Positions 45,028 to 59,600 of a stretch of DNA of 64,000 nucleotides are shown in pieces. Each line of letters opens with the position of its first letter. Positions within the stretch are counted from its first letter, which is position 1. The notes beneath the pieces were generated by a model. The model saw only the letters and a program-made list of their open reading frames with translations, did not search any database and was not told where the DNA came from. A program made the translations under genes and the position numbers. Source of the stretch: JAICIG01 sp035532215 (lineage in GTDB: Bacteria > Planctomycetota > Planctomycetia > Pirellulales > JAICIG01); contig DATKRK010000384.1 of NCBI GenBank assembly GCA_035532215.1, forward strand, positions 1 to 64,000, read 5' to 3'.

Positions 45028-45594
45028 GTCCGCCCGAATCTCTTTCCGGTATCCGAGAATCTCGAAGTCGTCACGGAAATATCGGTATACCGATTCAGCG
45101 AGCACGCTGTCGTAATAGCTCGGCCACGGCGCGTGGCTCGTGGCATTGCGGTGCGGAAGTGGCAATAAGCTCGACTTGAGCGGAGCGATCGGCGGCAGGT
45201 CGAGCACCCGTTCGATTCGTTCAAACGGCAACAGGAAATCAAGCATCGCGCCAGCTAACCACCACGCTTGACTTCTTGCGTAAAAGTCTGAGGCATTTGG
45301 CAGCCAAGCAAGGAAATCAGCGAAGCTAAGTTGCGGGACTGGCGGATTCTCAGTAGCCCCCGACCCAAGACGATGCCGCCATAGCGACACCGCGCGGCTG
45401 TACGGATTGCGAATCGACGCGAAGGCGAAAAACTCGCTGGCCTCGGCCGGCGGCCGCGCGTCGTGCTGGTCGCCGCTTTCCGGCCGCCAAGGCTGATCGC
45501 ACAAAAGCGGCTGGCTCAGCCATTCGTGCAAGGATGTGCTGGCGGTCTTCGGTGGACCGAAATAAACAAATCGACGCAAGAACGAGACGATCAT
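45019..45594 (-). CDS. Sulfotransferase-like protein
   Basis: The 191-aa product has the PAPS 5'-phosphosulfate loop VYFGPPKTASTSLHEWLS near residue 12 and the 3'-phosphate motif FASIRNPYSRAVSLWRH near residue 60, as in the carbohydrate sulfotransferase superfamily. The rest is short for the family and includes LPFERIERVLDLPP. It overlaps the end of the broken glycosyltransferase frame by 9 bases on the opposite strand. A role in sulfating surface sugars is plausible but inferred. Confidence 0.85.
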   Translation of the reverse strand: MIVSFLRRFVYFGPPKTASTSLHEWLSQPLLCDQPWRPESGDQHDARPPAEASEFFAFASIRNPYSRAVSLWRHRLGSGATENPPVPQLSFADFLAWLPNASDFYARSQAWWLAGAMLDFLLPFERIERVLDLPPIAPLKSSLLPLPHRNATSHAPWPSYYDSVLAESVYRYFRDDFEILGYRKEIRADSR

Positions 45595-45617
45595 TTGCGT
45601 GTCAGGTTTGCGGCCGG

Positions 45618-47069
45618 CTACTCGTCCACCCGGCGATATTCGCCGTAGTTCTTTTCGCTAAGCGTTTTCAGAAACGTATCGAACAAATTGCCCTCGGGAC
45701 CGACGCCGATGCCGATTGAATTGATCGTCACGCGGCGCGTATGGTTGAGCCGTGAGAGCACGTCGACGATCTCCGCCGGCTGAGTCACTTTGCCGCCGTG
45801 CGGCGCCCCGTCCGTCAGGAAATAAATCGCCTCGGCGTCCAGGTCCAAGGCCGCCTCCAAGGCGTCGTACGAGGCGGTCGCCCGTCCCAGGCCTTGCTGC
45901 TCAACGAATTGCACGGCTTTTTGCTTGTTCTCCGGCGAGGCGATCAGCAGCTTGCGCCGCCAGCGGAAAACGCGCTCGTTGAACGCGAGCACGTTGAAGG
46001 ACACGCCTTCGGGCAGAGCGTTGATGGCGTCCATCAACTCACGCTTAGCCGTTTCGATCCGCCCGCCGCGCCGCATGCTGCCCGAGGTGTCGATCACGAA
46101 CACGAGCCGCTCGGCGTAAATCGGAATGCCGTAATATTGCTGCGACATGCTCTGCGGCTTCGGCTTGGCGACGACGACCTTCTGGCCGCGCAGCGGGAAC
46201 TGAAATCCCTCGCGATTCGCTTTCCACCATTCGAGCCAGGCCGCCGCATCGAGTTCGTGCTGCTCGCCGCTGATCGAGGTCAGATAGCGGGCGATATCGC
46301 CGCGGACTTCGCCTTGCAACTGGCCGAGCATGTCGATCAAGGCGTCGACCGCTTCGGGTTCCTGGACGTTCGTCAGCGCCAGCACGACCGAGCGCCGCAC
46401 GGCGAATTCGTTTTCGAACAGCGGCAGCTTCGAGAGCTTCAACAACGTCGCCAGGCTGGTCGGGTCGCCCTGTTGGCCCAGCCCGTCGGCTAGCGTGACC
46501 AAGAGCAGCAAGCCCCCCTTGGGCTGTTTCGCCGCCTCTTCGAGCACCGCCTCGGCCTGTTTTTGCACGGACGGCGAGTCGGCGGCCAGCACCACGCCCA
46601 AAACCGCGCTGGCGCCGTCGCGCGGCATCCCTTTTTTCATGTCTTTCTTGATCGTGTCGAACAGGTAGTCGCAAACCTGTTCGTTGTTCTTGAATTCCAG
46701 CAGCGTCTCATAAGACGCTTTGCGGACTTCTTCGAACTTGCTGGTCAGGCCTTGCAAGACCAGGATTTTGGCCGCGTCCTCGCACGGATGTTCGGCCAGT
46801 TCGCGGACCGCTTCCAGCCGGGCCTCGGGCTTTTTGCCTTTGATCCGCTGCACGGCGGTGCGCTGCAAGTTGCCGGGCAGCCGCTCTTTATCGGCCGTTT
46901 TTGCCGCCGGTTTGCCGGACTCCTGTTCCTTGACCGAAGCTTCCTCCGCACCGGCAACCGCGGGCTGCTCGCGAGACTGCGCCTGCAGCGAAGCGCCGCA
47001 AAGCCAACCCGCCCAAGCGGCCAGAACGATTCCTGCCCACGACGCACGAGAACGCAAGCGGAAATGCAC
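45618..47069 (-). CDS. Secreted HEAT-repeat + von Willebrand factor A protein
   Basis: The 483-aa product has a signal peptide (AGIVLAAWAGWLCGASLQAQ) and a low-complexity Glu/Lys linker. HEAT-like helices span about 75-270 (ARLEAVRELAEHPCEDAAKI, VRRSVVLALTNVQEPEAVDAL). A VWA domain from about 320 has an intact MIDAS (VFVIDTSGSMRRGG; later FLTDGAPHGG). VWA domains bind ligands through the metal site. It lies 23 bases upstream of the sulfotransferase-like gene on the same strand. Exact function unknown. Confidence 0.9.
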   Translation of the reverse strand: MHFRLRSRASWAGIVLAAWAGWLCGASLQAQSREQPAVAGAEEASVKEQESGKPAAKTADKERLPGNLQRTAVQRIKGKKPEARLEAVRELAEHPCEDAAKILVLQGLTSKFEEVRKASYETLLEFKNNEQVCDYLFDTIKKDMKKGMPRDGASAVLGVVLAADSPSVQKQAEAVLEEAAKQPKGGLLLLVTLADGLGQQGDPTSLATLLKLSKLPLFENEFAVRRSVVLALTNVQEPEAVDALIDMLGQLQGEVRGDIARYLTSISGEQHELDAAAWLEWWKANREGFQFPLRGQKVVVAKPKPQSMSQQYYGIPIYAERLVFVIDTSGSMRRGGRIETAKRELMDAINALPEGVSFNVLAFNERVFRWRRKLLIASPENKQKAVQFVEQQGLGRATASYDALEAALDLDAEAIYFLTDGAPHGGKVTQPAEIVDVLSRLNHTRRVTINSIGIGVGPEGNLFDTFLKTLSEKNYGEYRRVDE

Positions 47070-47256
47070 GGGCCACCTTCCTGTTCGCGAACGGCCCGCG
47101 ATTGGGCACGGCGAAAAGCGAGGTGAACGTGCCGGGCGCAGGGCGAAGTTTGACGCGACTCAGTTCATTGTTCAGCCCGCTGCCAGAAGTGTCAACGCTC
47201 TGAACGACTTTGCCCTACGGCTCTTTCGCCATGCTAAAACGACTGCCCGCGGCCAG

Positions 47257-47328
47257 GGTGGCTGGCGGCAGAGCCTAGGCGGCGCCCCAGCGAACTGGGC
47301 CTTCGCCCAGGCTCAGACCCAGCCACCC
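47257..47328. repeat. Long GC-rich inverted repeat in the gap between larA and the VWA gene
   Basis: GGGTGGCTGG at 47257-47266 pairs with CCAGCCACCC at 47319-47328. Between them lie further complementary words (CCCAG / CTGGG, GAGCCTAGG / CCTGGGCGAAGG-like). The element resembles that at 29988-30060. It fills much of the 298-base gap on the minus strand between larA and the VWA gene. No gene is seen in this gap. Confidence 0.7.
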
Positions 47329-47367
47329 CGTCGCTTGGAAAGGCATCGACTTGCGGCTGACAGAGCG

Positions 47368-48639
47368 CTAACCGACCTGCGCCAGCACGTAAGGTCCCTT
47401 GGGAATCACGGCGATGGTCGCCTGCTCGCCATATTCGGCCAGCGAATCGGCCACGGCGGCCTCGACGCTCGGGGCGCTCTCGACGAACAGCCGATTGAGC
47501 GTTGCGGCGGGCACGCCGTCGCTGACCATCTTCACCTTCGCCTTGCGGCGCACTTTGGCCAGCTCTTCGAGCTGCCATTGGTCCATCTTGAAGTACGTCT
47601 TGCCCAAGATCCGTTCGACGAACGCGTCGAGATTTGCGTGCTCGGCGAAGAGCTGCTCGAACTCAGGGCTGCCGATCCCCTCGCTCAAACTGGCCGCCAG
47701 CACGATCGTGCCCCCCTGTTTGACGATCGGCAGCGCGCCGGTCATGCCCTTGACCGACTGATAGAAGGTGGTATCGAGCGGATAGCCGGCCGAACAGGTG
47801 ACCACCACGTCGACCGGTTCGGGCACGAGATCGGTCACCACGCCGCGTACGAAAGCCACCCCTTCTTCGAACGCCTCGATCAGGTCGCCGGCCACGAAGC
47901 ACAACGGGCGGCGTTCGGCGTCGATCACCACGTTGACGATAAAGTCGCCGCCGGCGCGGCGGGCGATCCAGGTGTTTTCCTCGTGTACCGGATTGCCCGC
48001 CAGAATGCCGCAGTCGGCGTTGGGGTGCTCCAAGAAGTCGGGGCCATGCCAGACTTTGACGGTTTCCAAGGCGGCGATGCCTGGGCAAATCAGCTTGCGG
48101 CCGCCGGAAAAACCGGCCATCAGATGCGGCTCGATCAGGCCGATCGAAATCTTCAGGTCGGCCTCAACGTACCGCCGGTCGAGCCAGATCGGCACGCCGC
48201 GCGGGCTGTCGCCCAGATAAACGTGTTCGTCGAGCGCTTTGCCGTGGTGATTTTCGATCCGGTAGTTTTCATAGATCTGCCGGCCGACGATCTCGATCAG
48301 CTCGTCGCCCTCGTTGGGGCGGTGCAAGCCGGTAGCCACGAGAATCGCGATCTGCTCGCGCGGCAAGCCGGCGGCTTCGAGCGTCGCCAGCAGCGGCGGC
48401 AGAATCAACTCGTTAGGCACGGGCCGCGTGACGTCGCAGATCAGAATGCAGGCATTCCGGCGGCCGCGAGCCAGTTCGGCTAGCGGCGCGGCGCCCGTTG
48501 GCCGAGCGAGCCGCTCGGCCAACACAGCCTCGGGATCGGGCAAAGGAGCCGCGTCCTTGTAAGCCAGCGAGCGCACGACGCGGTCGCCCGGCAGATCGAT
48601 CTCCAACCCCGTGCGGCCGTATTCCAGGCGGAAGCGCAT
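47368..48639 (-). CDS. LarA-type nickel-pincer enzyme (lactate racemase family)
   Basis: The 423-aa product matches the LarA family in length and motifs. It has CILICDVTRPVPNELILPPLL (in part), VATGLHRPNEGDEL, ADLKISIGLIEPHLMAGFSGG with the GGRKLICPG block, AGNPVHEE, VVVTCSAGYPLDTTFYQSVKG and an EG-rich C-terminus. Known members use a nickel-pincer cofactor to racemise or epimerise 2-hydroxy acids; the substrate of this one is open. The LarB/C/E cofactor genes are not in the window. It follows the small basic protein gene by 27 bases. Confidence 0.9.
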   Translation of the reverse strand: MRFRLEYGRTGLEIDLPGDRVVRSLAYKDAAPLPDPEAVLAERLARPTGAAPLAELARGRRNACILICDVTRPVPNELILPPLLATLEAAGLPREQIAILVATGLHRPNEGDELIEIVGRQIYENYRIENHHGKALDEHVYLGDSPRGVPIWLDRRYVEADLKISIGLIEPHLMAGFSGGRKLICPGIAALETVKVWHGPDFLEHPNADCGILAGNPVHEENTWIARRAGGDFIVNVVIDAERRPLCFVAGDLIEAFEEGVAFVRGVVTDLVPEPVDVVVTCSAGYPLDTTFYQSVKGMTGALPIVKQGGTIVLAASLSEGIGSPEFEQLFAEHANLDAFVERILGKTYFKMDQWQLEELAKVRRKAKVKMVSDGVPAATLNRLFVESAPSVEAAVADSLAEYGEQATIAVIPKGPYVLAQVG

Positions 48640-48666
48640 AGCGGCCTTTCACTCCCGGCGAGCAAC

Positions 48667-48912
48667 TTACTTCTTGCCCGCAGCAGCCTTGGCGCCGCCC
48701 TTGCCGGCGGCTTCGCCTTCGCCCTCTTCCTTGGCCTTCTTCTTTTTCTTCATCGAGAGCTTGTAGACGCGCACTTTGGGAAGCCCCAAGGGGCTTTGGC
48801 CGTCGCTCCACTTATCCGAGCTTTGCAACCGCACGATCCGCTCGGCTCGCGACAAGACGCTGCGCGAGCGCACCAAACCGGCGGAAATCCGCAAGCTTCT
48901 ATCCATCGTCAT
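48667..48912 (-). CDS. Small basic protein of the PVC type
   Basis: The product (81 aa from ATG 48912) has the conserved block MDRSLRISAGLVRSRSVLSRAERI, then LGLPKVRVYKLSMKKKKKAK, followed by a Gly/Ala/Lys/Glu-rich tail. This is the pattern of a small basic protein known from Planctomycetes, Verrucomicrobia and Chlamydiae whose role is unsettled but suspected to be ribosome-linked. It lies 96 bases after fusA, which supports a translation role. ATG 48906 is the alternative start; GGGAG lies upstream. Confidence 0.88.
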   Translation of the reverse strand: MTMDRSLRISAGLVRSRSVLSRAERIVRLQSSDKWSDGQSPLGLPKVRVYKLSMKKKKKAKEEGEGEAAGKGGAKAAAGKK

Positions 48913-49008
48913 AGCGTGAATTCTCCCGTCCAACCGGAAATCGGCCCAGCGCGCCGTAGTGAATCCGGTAGTATACCTAAGAGGCGTTTGCCTCTCAAGG
49001 GCGGGCGA

Positions 49009-51078
49009 TTAGAGAAACGCGTCGAGCACTTCTTGCGGCGCCGGACCGTAGGCCGTCGGTTCCATCGAGCAGCTTGCGCGGCCCTGGCTCAGACTGCGAA
49101 TGGCGCTGGAGTAGCCGAAGAGATTCGCCAGCGGCGCTTCGGCCTTGATCACCGTGTTGCGACCGCGGGCTTGAGTCTCGGTGATGATGGCGCGGCGTTG
49201 CTGCAAATCGCTGACGATGTCGCCCAAGCTTTCCTCGGGCGTGGTGATGTCGAGCTTCATGATCGGCTCGAGCAGCACGATGCCGGCCTGCTGCAACGCC
49301 TTGCGAAAAGCGTCGGCCGCGGCGCGACGAAAGGCGATTTCGTTGGAATCTTCGCGCGCCTCGCCGCCGAGCACAGTGACTTTGGCCTTCAGCAGCGGAA
49401 AGCCCAGCGAACCGCCGCCGTGCGACTCTTCGCTCAAGGCGTCGAGCACGGCCTGCAAGAAGTTCGGCGGAATGCCCTCGGTCGAGCCGGGGACGACCGC
49501 CACGGGTCGGTCGCCGGCATCGTACGGCTCCAGGCGGATTTTGACCCGCGCGAAGAGCGTCTGGCCTGCGGCTTGCTGATTGCACTCGCCCGTCGCTTCG
49601 ACGCGCTGCTTGACCGTTTCGCGATAGCTGACCCGCGGCTTGTGAACGCGGACGTTGAGGCGAAAGTCGCGCAGCAGCCGGTGCTTGATGACCTCCAGGT
49701 GCAATTCGCCCATGCCGCTGATCAGCGTCTGGCCGGTCTCTTCGCTGGTCATGGCTCGAAACGTGGGGTCTTGCCGCTTGAGCATGTCGAGGGCTTCGGC
49801 CAGCTTTTTGCGCTCGGCCGAACTCTCGGGCTCGATGGCCATCGAGATCACCGTTTCCGGAAACTGAATCGTCTCCAGCAGAATCGGTTGCTTCACGTCG
49901 CAGAGCGTGTCGCCGGTGATCGAATGCCGCAAGCCGATAATGCCCACGATATCGCCCGCTTCGACGCAATCGACTTGCTCTTTGCGACTGGCTTGGACGT
50001 GCCAGAGCTGGCTGACGTTCTCTTTCTTGTCTTTGCCCGGATTATAGGCGCGCGTGTTGGCGTTCAGGGTTCCCGAATAGACCCGCACGTAGTGCAAGTC
50101 GCCGTGGCGCTCGGCTTGAATTTTGAACACCAGCCCGCAAAACGGCTCGCTGGGATCGGGTTTTCTGAGGAGTTTCTTCTCGAGTTTCGCCGGATCGACG
50201 CCTTCGACCGGCGGCCGGTCGGCGGGACTAGGCAGGTAATAGGCCACCGCATCGAGCAGCGGCTGCACGCCGATATGATCGAGGGCCGATCCGCACAGCA
50301 CCGGCACGATGAGTTGATGTACGGTCGCTTCGCGCAGTACCTTGCGAACCAACTCCGCCGGCGCCGGGGCTTCCGCCAGAGCCAGTTCCATTAACTCGTT
50401 GCTATAGTCGTAAAGCTTCTCCAGCATCTGGTCGCGCCAGAGCTTGGCTTCGTCGACCAGGTCGTCGGGAATCGGCTGCTCGACGACCTCGGCGCCCAGA
50501 CTCTCGGGCTTGAAAGAGAGCAATTGCATGCTCACCAGATCGATCACCCCGCGGAAGGCGCCGGGCATGTGCGGCGGACCGACGCCGACGGGCAGTTGGA
50601 CGGCCACCGGATTGGCCTCCAGGCGATCGCGGATTTCGTCGAGCACGGCGTAGAAATCGGCGCCTTCGCGGTCCATCTTGTTGATGAACGCGATCCGCGG
50701 CACATGATACTTGTTCGCCTGACGCCAGACCGTTTCGCTCTGCGCCTCGACCCCTTCGCGGGCGCTGAACACCACGACTCCGCCGTCCAGCACCCGCAGG
50801 CTGCGCTCGACTTCAGCGGTGAAATCGACGTGGCCCGGCGTATCGATCAGGTTGACCGTCACGCCCTTCCAATCGAAGGTCACGCTGGCCGAATAGATCG
50901 TGATGCCGCGTTGCTGCTCTTCCGGATCGAAGTCGGTTTCGGTCGTTCCCTTATCGACTTCGCCCATCCGGTGCGTGGCGCCGGCATAATACAGCATTCG
51001 CTCCGTGACGGTCGTCTTGCCCGCGTCAATGTGGGCGATGACGCCGATATTGCGAATGGTCTTCAGTTCGCGAGGCAT
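49009..51078 (-). CDS. fusA: Elongation factor G
   Basis: GTPase that drives translocation on the ribosome. The 689-aa product shows G1 IAHIDAGKTTVTERML, G3 IDTPGHVDFTAEVERS, G4 FINKMDREGADF, the domain IV loop region HLEVIKHRLLRDF, and C-terminal domains of normal length. It starts 2 bases after the rpsG stop, in the usual str-operon order. tuf is absent after it; a small basic protein gene follows instead. Confidence 0.97.
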   Translation of the reverse strand: MPRELKTIRNIGVIAHIDAGKTTVTERMLYYAGATHRMGEVDKGTTETDFDPEEQQRGITIYSASVTFDWKGVTVNLIDTPGHVDFTAEVERSLRVLDGGVVVFSAREGVEAQSETVWRQANKYHVPRIAFINKMDREGADFYAVLDEIRDRLEANPVAVQLPVGVGPPHMPGAFRGVIDLVSMQLLSFKPESLGAEVVEQPIPDDLVDEAKLWRDQMLEKLYDYSNELMELALAEAPAPAELVRKVLREATVHQLIVPVLCGSALDHIGVQPLLDAVAYYLPSPADRPPVEGVDPAKLEKKLLRKPDPSEPFCGLVFKIQAERHGDLHYVRVYSGTLNANTRAYNPGKDKKENVSQLWHVQASRKEQVDCVEAGDIVGIIGLRHSITGDTLCDVKQPILLETIQFPETVISMAIEPESSAERKKLAEALDMLKRQDPTFRAMTSEETGQTLISGMGELHLEVIKHRLLRDFRLNVRVHKPRVSYRETVKQRVEATGECNQQAAGQTLFARVKIRLEPYDAGDRPVAVVPGSTEGIPPNFLQAVLDALSEESHGGGSLGFPLLKAKVTVLGGEAREDSNEIAFRRAAADAFRKALQQAGIVLLEPIMKLDITTPEESLGDIVSDLQQRRAIITETQARGRNTVIKAEAPLANLFGYSSAIRSLSQGRASCSMEPTAYGPAPQEVLDAFL

Positions 51079-51080
51079 GG

Positions 51081-51551
51081 CTACCAGGCGAAGTGCGCGA
51101 ATGCCTTGTTGGCGTCGGCCATGCGGTGGACGTTTTCGCGCTTGGTGACGGCCACGCCTTCGCGGTTGTAGGCGGCGATAATTTCGTCGGCCAACTTCTG
51201 ATGCGTGGCGCGGCCTTTCTTCTCGCGAACGGCGGCCAGGAGCCAGCGAATCGCCAGCGATTGCTGGCGATTGCGGTTGACCTGCATCGGCACCTGATAG
51301 GCGGCGCCGCCGACGCGCTTGGAACGGACCTCGACCTCGGGCTTGACGTTGTTCACCGCGGTGGTGAACACTTCGATGGGTTCGACGTCCTTGATCTTGT
51401 CTTTGACGATGTCCAAGGCGTCATAGAACACGCCCTGGGCGGTGCTCTTTTTGCCGTCGTGCATCAGGCAATTGATGAACTTGCTGGCCAGCAGCGAACC
51501 GTAGCGGGGATCCGGAGCGAGCGTCTCGCGGCTGGCGGTAATGCGACCCAT
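51081..51551 (-). CDS. rpsG: 30S ribosomal protein S7
   Basis: The 156-aa product starts MGRITASRETLAPDPRYGS and contains KFINCLMHDGKKSTAQGVFY (in part), VRSKRVGGAAYQVPMQV and RENVHRMADANKAFAHFAW. It nucleates assembly of the 30S head. It lies 158 bases after rpsL and 2 bases before fusA. Confidence 0.98.
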   Translation of the reverse strand: MGRITASRETLAPDPRYGSLLASKFINCLMHDGKKSTAQGVFYDALDIVKDKIKDVEPIEVFTTAVNNVKPEVEVRSKRVGGAAYQVPMQVNRNRQQSLAIRWLLAAVREKKGRATHQKLADEIIAAYNREGVAVTKRENVHRMADANKAFAHFAW

Positions 51552-51709
51552 GCTAGTTTTCCTCTTGATCGAGCGGCGCCGAGGCGCCGGGTTTTATGTC
51601 ATAGCTCCGGGCGCCGCCGCCCGGCTGTGTTATCTGTAGTTTTCGTCAAACGCGGCCGGCCGACGGCGCAGCCCCCAGACGCGCTCGAGCCTCTGCCCGT
51701 CGATCGGCG

Positions 51710-52078
51710 TTATGCCTTCTTGGCGCCGTACAGACTGCGAGACTGCTTGCGGCCGTCGACGCCCAATGTGTCGAGCGCGCCGCGCACCACGTGGTAGCGC
51801 ACACCCGGTAAGTCTCGCACGCGGCCGCCGCGTACCAGCACGATCGAGTGTTCTTGCAAGCTATGCCCTTCGCCGGGAATGTAAACCGTGACTTCCTTGC
51901 CGTTGGAGAGCCGCACGCGGGCGATCTTCCGCAGCGCGGAGTTCGGCTTCTTGGGAGTCATCGTCTTGACTTGCAGGCACACGCCGCGCTTCTGCGGACA
52001 TTTGTCCAACACCGGCGACTTGCTGAACTTGCGCGGCGGACGGCGGTTTTTCTTGACCAATTGATTGATCGTGGGCAT
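51710..52078 (-). CDS. rpsL: 30S ribosomal protein S12
   Basis: The 122-aa product starts MPTINQLVKKNRRPPRKFSK and has the decoding-centre segments TPKKPNSALRKIARVRL and VRGGRVRDLPGVRYHVVRG. The lysines at the two classic streptomycin-resistance positions appear wild type. It lies 123 bases after rpoC, which joins the rpoBC and str gene groups without interruption. Confidence 0.98.
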   Translation of the reverse strand: MPTINQLVKKNRRPPRKFSKSPVLDKCPQKRGVCLQVKTMTPKKPNSALRKIARVRLSNGKEVTVYIPGEGHSLQEHSIVLVRGGRVRDLPGVRYHVVRGALDTLGVDGRKQSRSLYGAKKA

Positions 52079-52201
52079 CGATCGCTTTCTTTTCCGTACT
52101 TGCTTATTTCTTGCAGCCGCCGGTTCGGGCAGCCTGCTAGCGACAACAATGGGAGAACTTATCAGCCTATCGCCTCGTCTCGCCTTGTCAAGCCGACGTT
52201 C

Positions 52202-56548
<4,347 letters not shown>

Positions 56549-56647
56549 TAGCGATGCTCCTTATCGGGGGCGCCTTGCGGCGGATGGGGTCGTCTTCGTT
56601 GTATAGGTTCGGCTACTGGCGATCGAGCGAAAACGGAGAAATGCGAA

Positions 56648-59600
56648 TTACACTCGCCGCTTCTCCAGTTGCATGTTCAATCCCAGGCCGCGAATTTCGT
56701 TGGTCAACACGTCGAAGCTCGCCGGCGTGCCGGCCTCCAACGTATTTTCGCCTTTTACCATCGATTCGTAAATCTTGGTCCGGCCCTCGACGTCGTCGCT
56801 CTTGACGGTCAACAACTCTTGCAAGATGTAAGCCGCTCCATAAGCCTCGAGCGCCCAGACTTCCATTTCCCCGAATCGCTGGCCGCCGAAACGCGCTTTG
56901 CCGCCCAACGGCTGCTGCGTGATCAGCGAATAGGGGCCGGTCGAGCGCGCGTGGACCTTGTCGTCGACCAGATGGTGCAGCTTGAGCATGTAGATGTAGC
57001 CGACCGTCGTTTCCTGTTCGAGCGCTACGCCCGTGCGGCCGTCGTACAACTGGGCCTTGCCATGCGTGGGCAACCCGGCGTCTTCCAGGCACTTGCGGAT
57101 CGTCTCTTCGGTGGCGCCGTCGAAGACGGGCGTAATCGCCTGAAAGCCGAGCTTGGCGCCGGCCCAGCCGAGGTGCGTCTCGAGAATCTGGCCCACGTTC
57201 ATGCGGCTAGGCACGCCCAGCGGGTTCAGCATGATCTGCAACGGCGTGCCGTCCGCCAGGAAGGGCATGTCCTCTTGCGGCAGAATCTTGGCGATCACGC
57301 CCTTGTTGCCGTGTCGACCGGCCATCTTGTCGCCGACCGAAATCACGCGCTTGGCCGCGACGTAGACCTTGACCATTTGCAACACGCCGCTGCGCAGCTC
57401 GTCGCCGCGTTTCATCGAATTCAAGCGGCGGTCGCGTTCGTCGATGGTCGCCTCGACGGCCGGCCAACCCGTCTTCCAGGCCTTTTCCACGTCGGCCTTG
57501 CGCTGCGGGCTGCGGATGTCGAGCGTTTCGATCTTGAATCGTTGAGCCTGCTCGGCGACGTACTTGTGCTCTTGGTCTCGAACCAGCGCGTTGCCGTCTT
57601 CGTCGGTCAGGGGGCGCTGCAGGATGCCTTCGATTTCTTCGACGAGCGCGCCGAACGCCGCTGCGATCTTGGCGTTGCCATCGGCTTCGACGTCCTTGAG
57701 CTGTTTCTCGAACGCCTTCCGCTCCTCTTCCGACAAGCTGAGCCGGCGCGAGAACTTCTGCGTGTCGATCACGATGCCTTCCACGCCCGAGGGAACTTCG
57801 AGCGAGTCGTTCTTTACGTCTTCGCCGGCCCGGCCGAATATGGCGTGCAGCAGCTTTTCTTCCGGCGTCAGTTCGGTCTTGCTCTTTGGCGAAACCTTGC
57901 CCACCAGAATGTCGCCCGGTCGCACGAAGGTGCCGATCTGCACGATGCCGCCTTCGTCGAGATTGCGCAACGCCTTTTCGCTGACATTGGGAATGTCGCG
58001 GGTGAATTCCTCGCGGCCGAGTTTGGTCTCGCGGATTTCGATGTCGAATTCTTCGATGTGGATCGACGTGTAGGTGTCGTCCTTGACCAACTCTTCGCTG
58101 ATGATGATCGCGTCTTCGAAATTGAAGCCGTCCCAGGCCATGAAGCCGACTAGCACGTTGCGGCCCAGCGCCAATTCGCCCTTGTAGGTGGCGGCGCCGT
58201 CGGCGATCACCTCGCCCTTTTCGACCTTCTGCCCCAGGCTGACGATCGGCTTCTGGTTCTGGCAGGTCCGCTCGTTGAGGCCGACGTATTTGCGCAGCAC
58301 ATACGTCTCGTCGCCGATCGCGATCTTCTCGGCGTCGACGTAAGCGACCGTGCCTTTCTTGCGAGCGCGAACCAACATGCCCGAGTTCTGGGCCACGTCG
58401 CGTTCCATGCCGGTGGCCACGATCGGCGGCTCGGTGACCAACAGCGGCACGGCTTGCCGCTGCATGTTGGAACCCATCAACGCGCGGTTGGCGTCGTCGT
58501 GTTCCAGGAAGGGAATTAACCCCGCCGAGACGCCCACCATTTGGCTGGGCGCCACGTCCATGTATTGAATCTTGTCGATCGGCGCCAACTCGAAGTCGGC
58601 CCGATAGCGGGCGATGATGTTGTCGCCTTGCGAGCCGCCTTGCAGCTTGCCGTCCTGGAACGGGCTGTCGGCCGGCGCCAGGTAAGCCTCGCTTTCCTGA
58701 TCGGCCCGCAACCAGACGACCTCGTCGCTCAGCTTCCCCTTGACGACCTTGCGATAGGGGGTGACCAGGAAGCCGTATTCGTCCACGCCCGCGTAGATGG
58801 CCAGACTGGAGATCAAGCCGATGTTCGTGCCTTCCGGCGTCTCGATCGGGCAAATGCGGCCGTAGTGCGAGATATGCACGTCGCGAACTTCGAAACCGGC
58901 CCGCTTGCGGTTCAAGCCGCCCGGGCCGAGCGCCGAGAGCCGCCGCTCGTGCGTGAGCATCGAAAGCGGATTCGTCTGGTCGACCACCTGCGACAACTCG
59001 CCGCGGCCGAAGAAGTATTCGATGGCCGCAGAAATGCTCTTGGGGTTAATCAAGCTGCGGGGCGTCATGTCCTCGATATCTTTGAGGCTCATCCGCTCCT
59101 GCACTGTGCGCCGGAGCTTCAAGAATCCCTTGCGCAGTTCGTCGCAACCCAGCTCGTCGATCGTCCGCAAACGCCGATTGCCCAAGTGATCGATGTCGTC
59201 GATCTCGACCGAGGGCTCGTCGGCGCGCAGCCCGAGCAGATACTTGATGGCGGCAATCATGTCATCCGGACGCAACGTCATTTCGCTTTCGGCGATATTC
59301 AAGCCGAGCTTGCGATTGATGCGGAAGCGGCCGACCTTGCCCAATCGATAACGATTCGTATCGAAGAACTTCTCATGGAAGAGCGCCCGCGCCTTCTCCA
59401 ACTGCGGCGGATTGCCCGGCCGCAAACGCTGATAGATCTTCAACAGCGCTTCTTCGTGACTGCCGGTGGCGTCTTCCTGCAAGCTGTTGAAAATCAGGGA
59501 GTCTTTGACGTCGGCCATGACTTCGACGGAAGTCAACCCCGAGGTGCAAATCAATTCCGCGGAGTTCTTGGTGATCTTCTGGCCGGTTTCGAGAATGATC

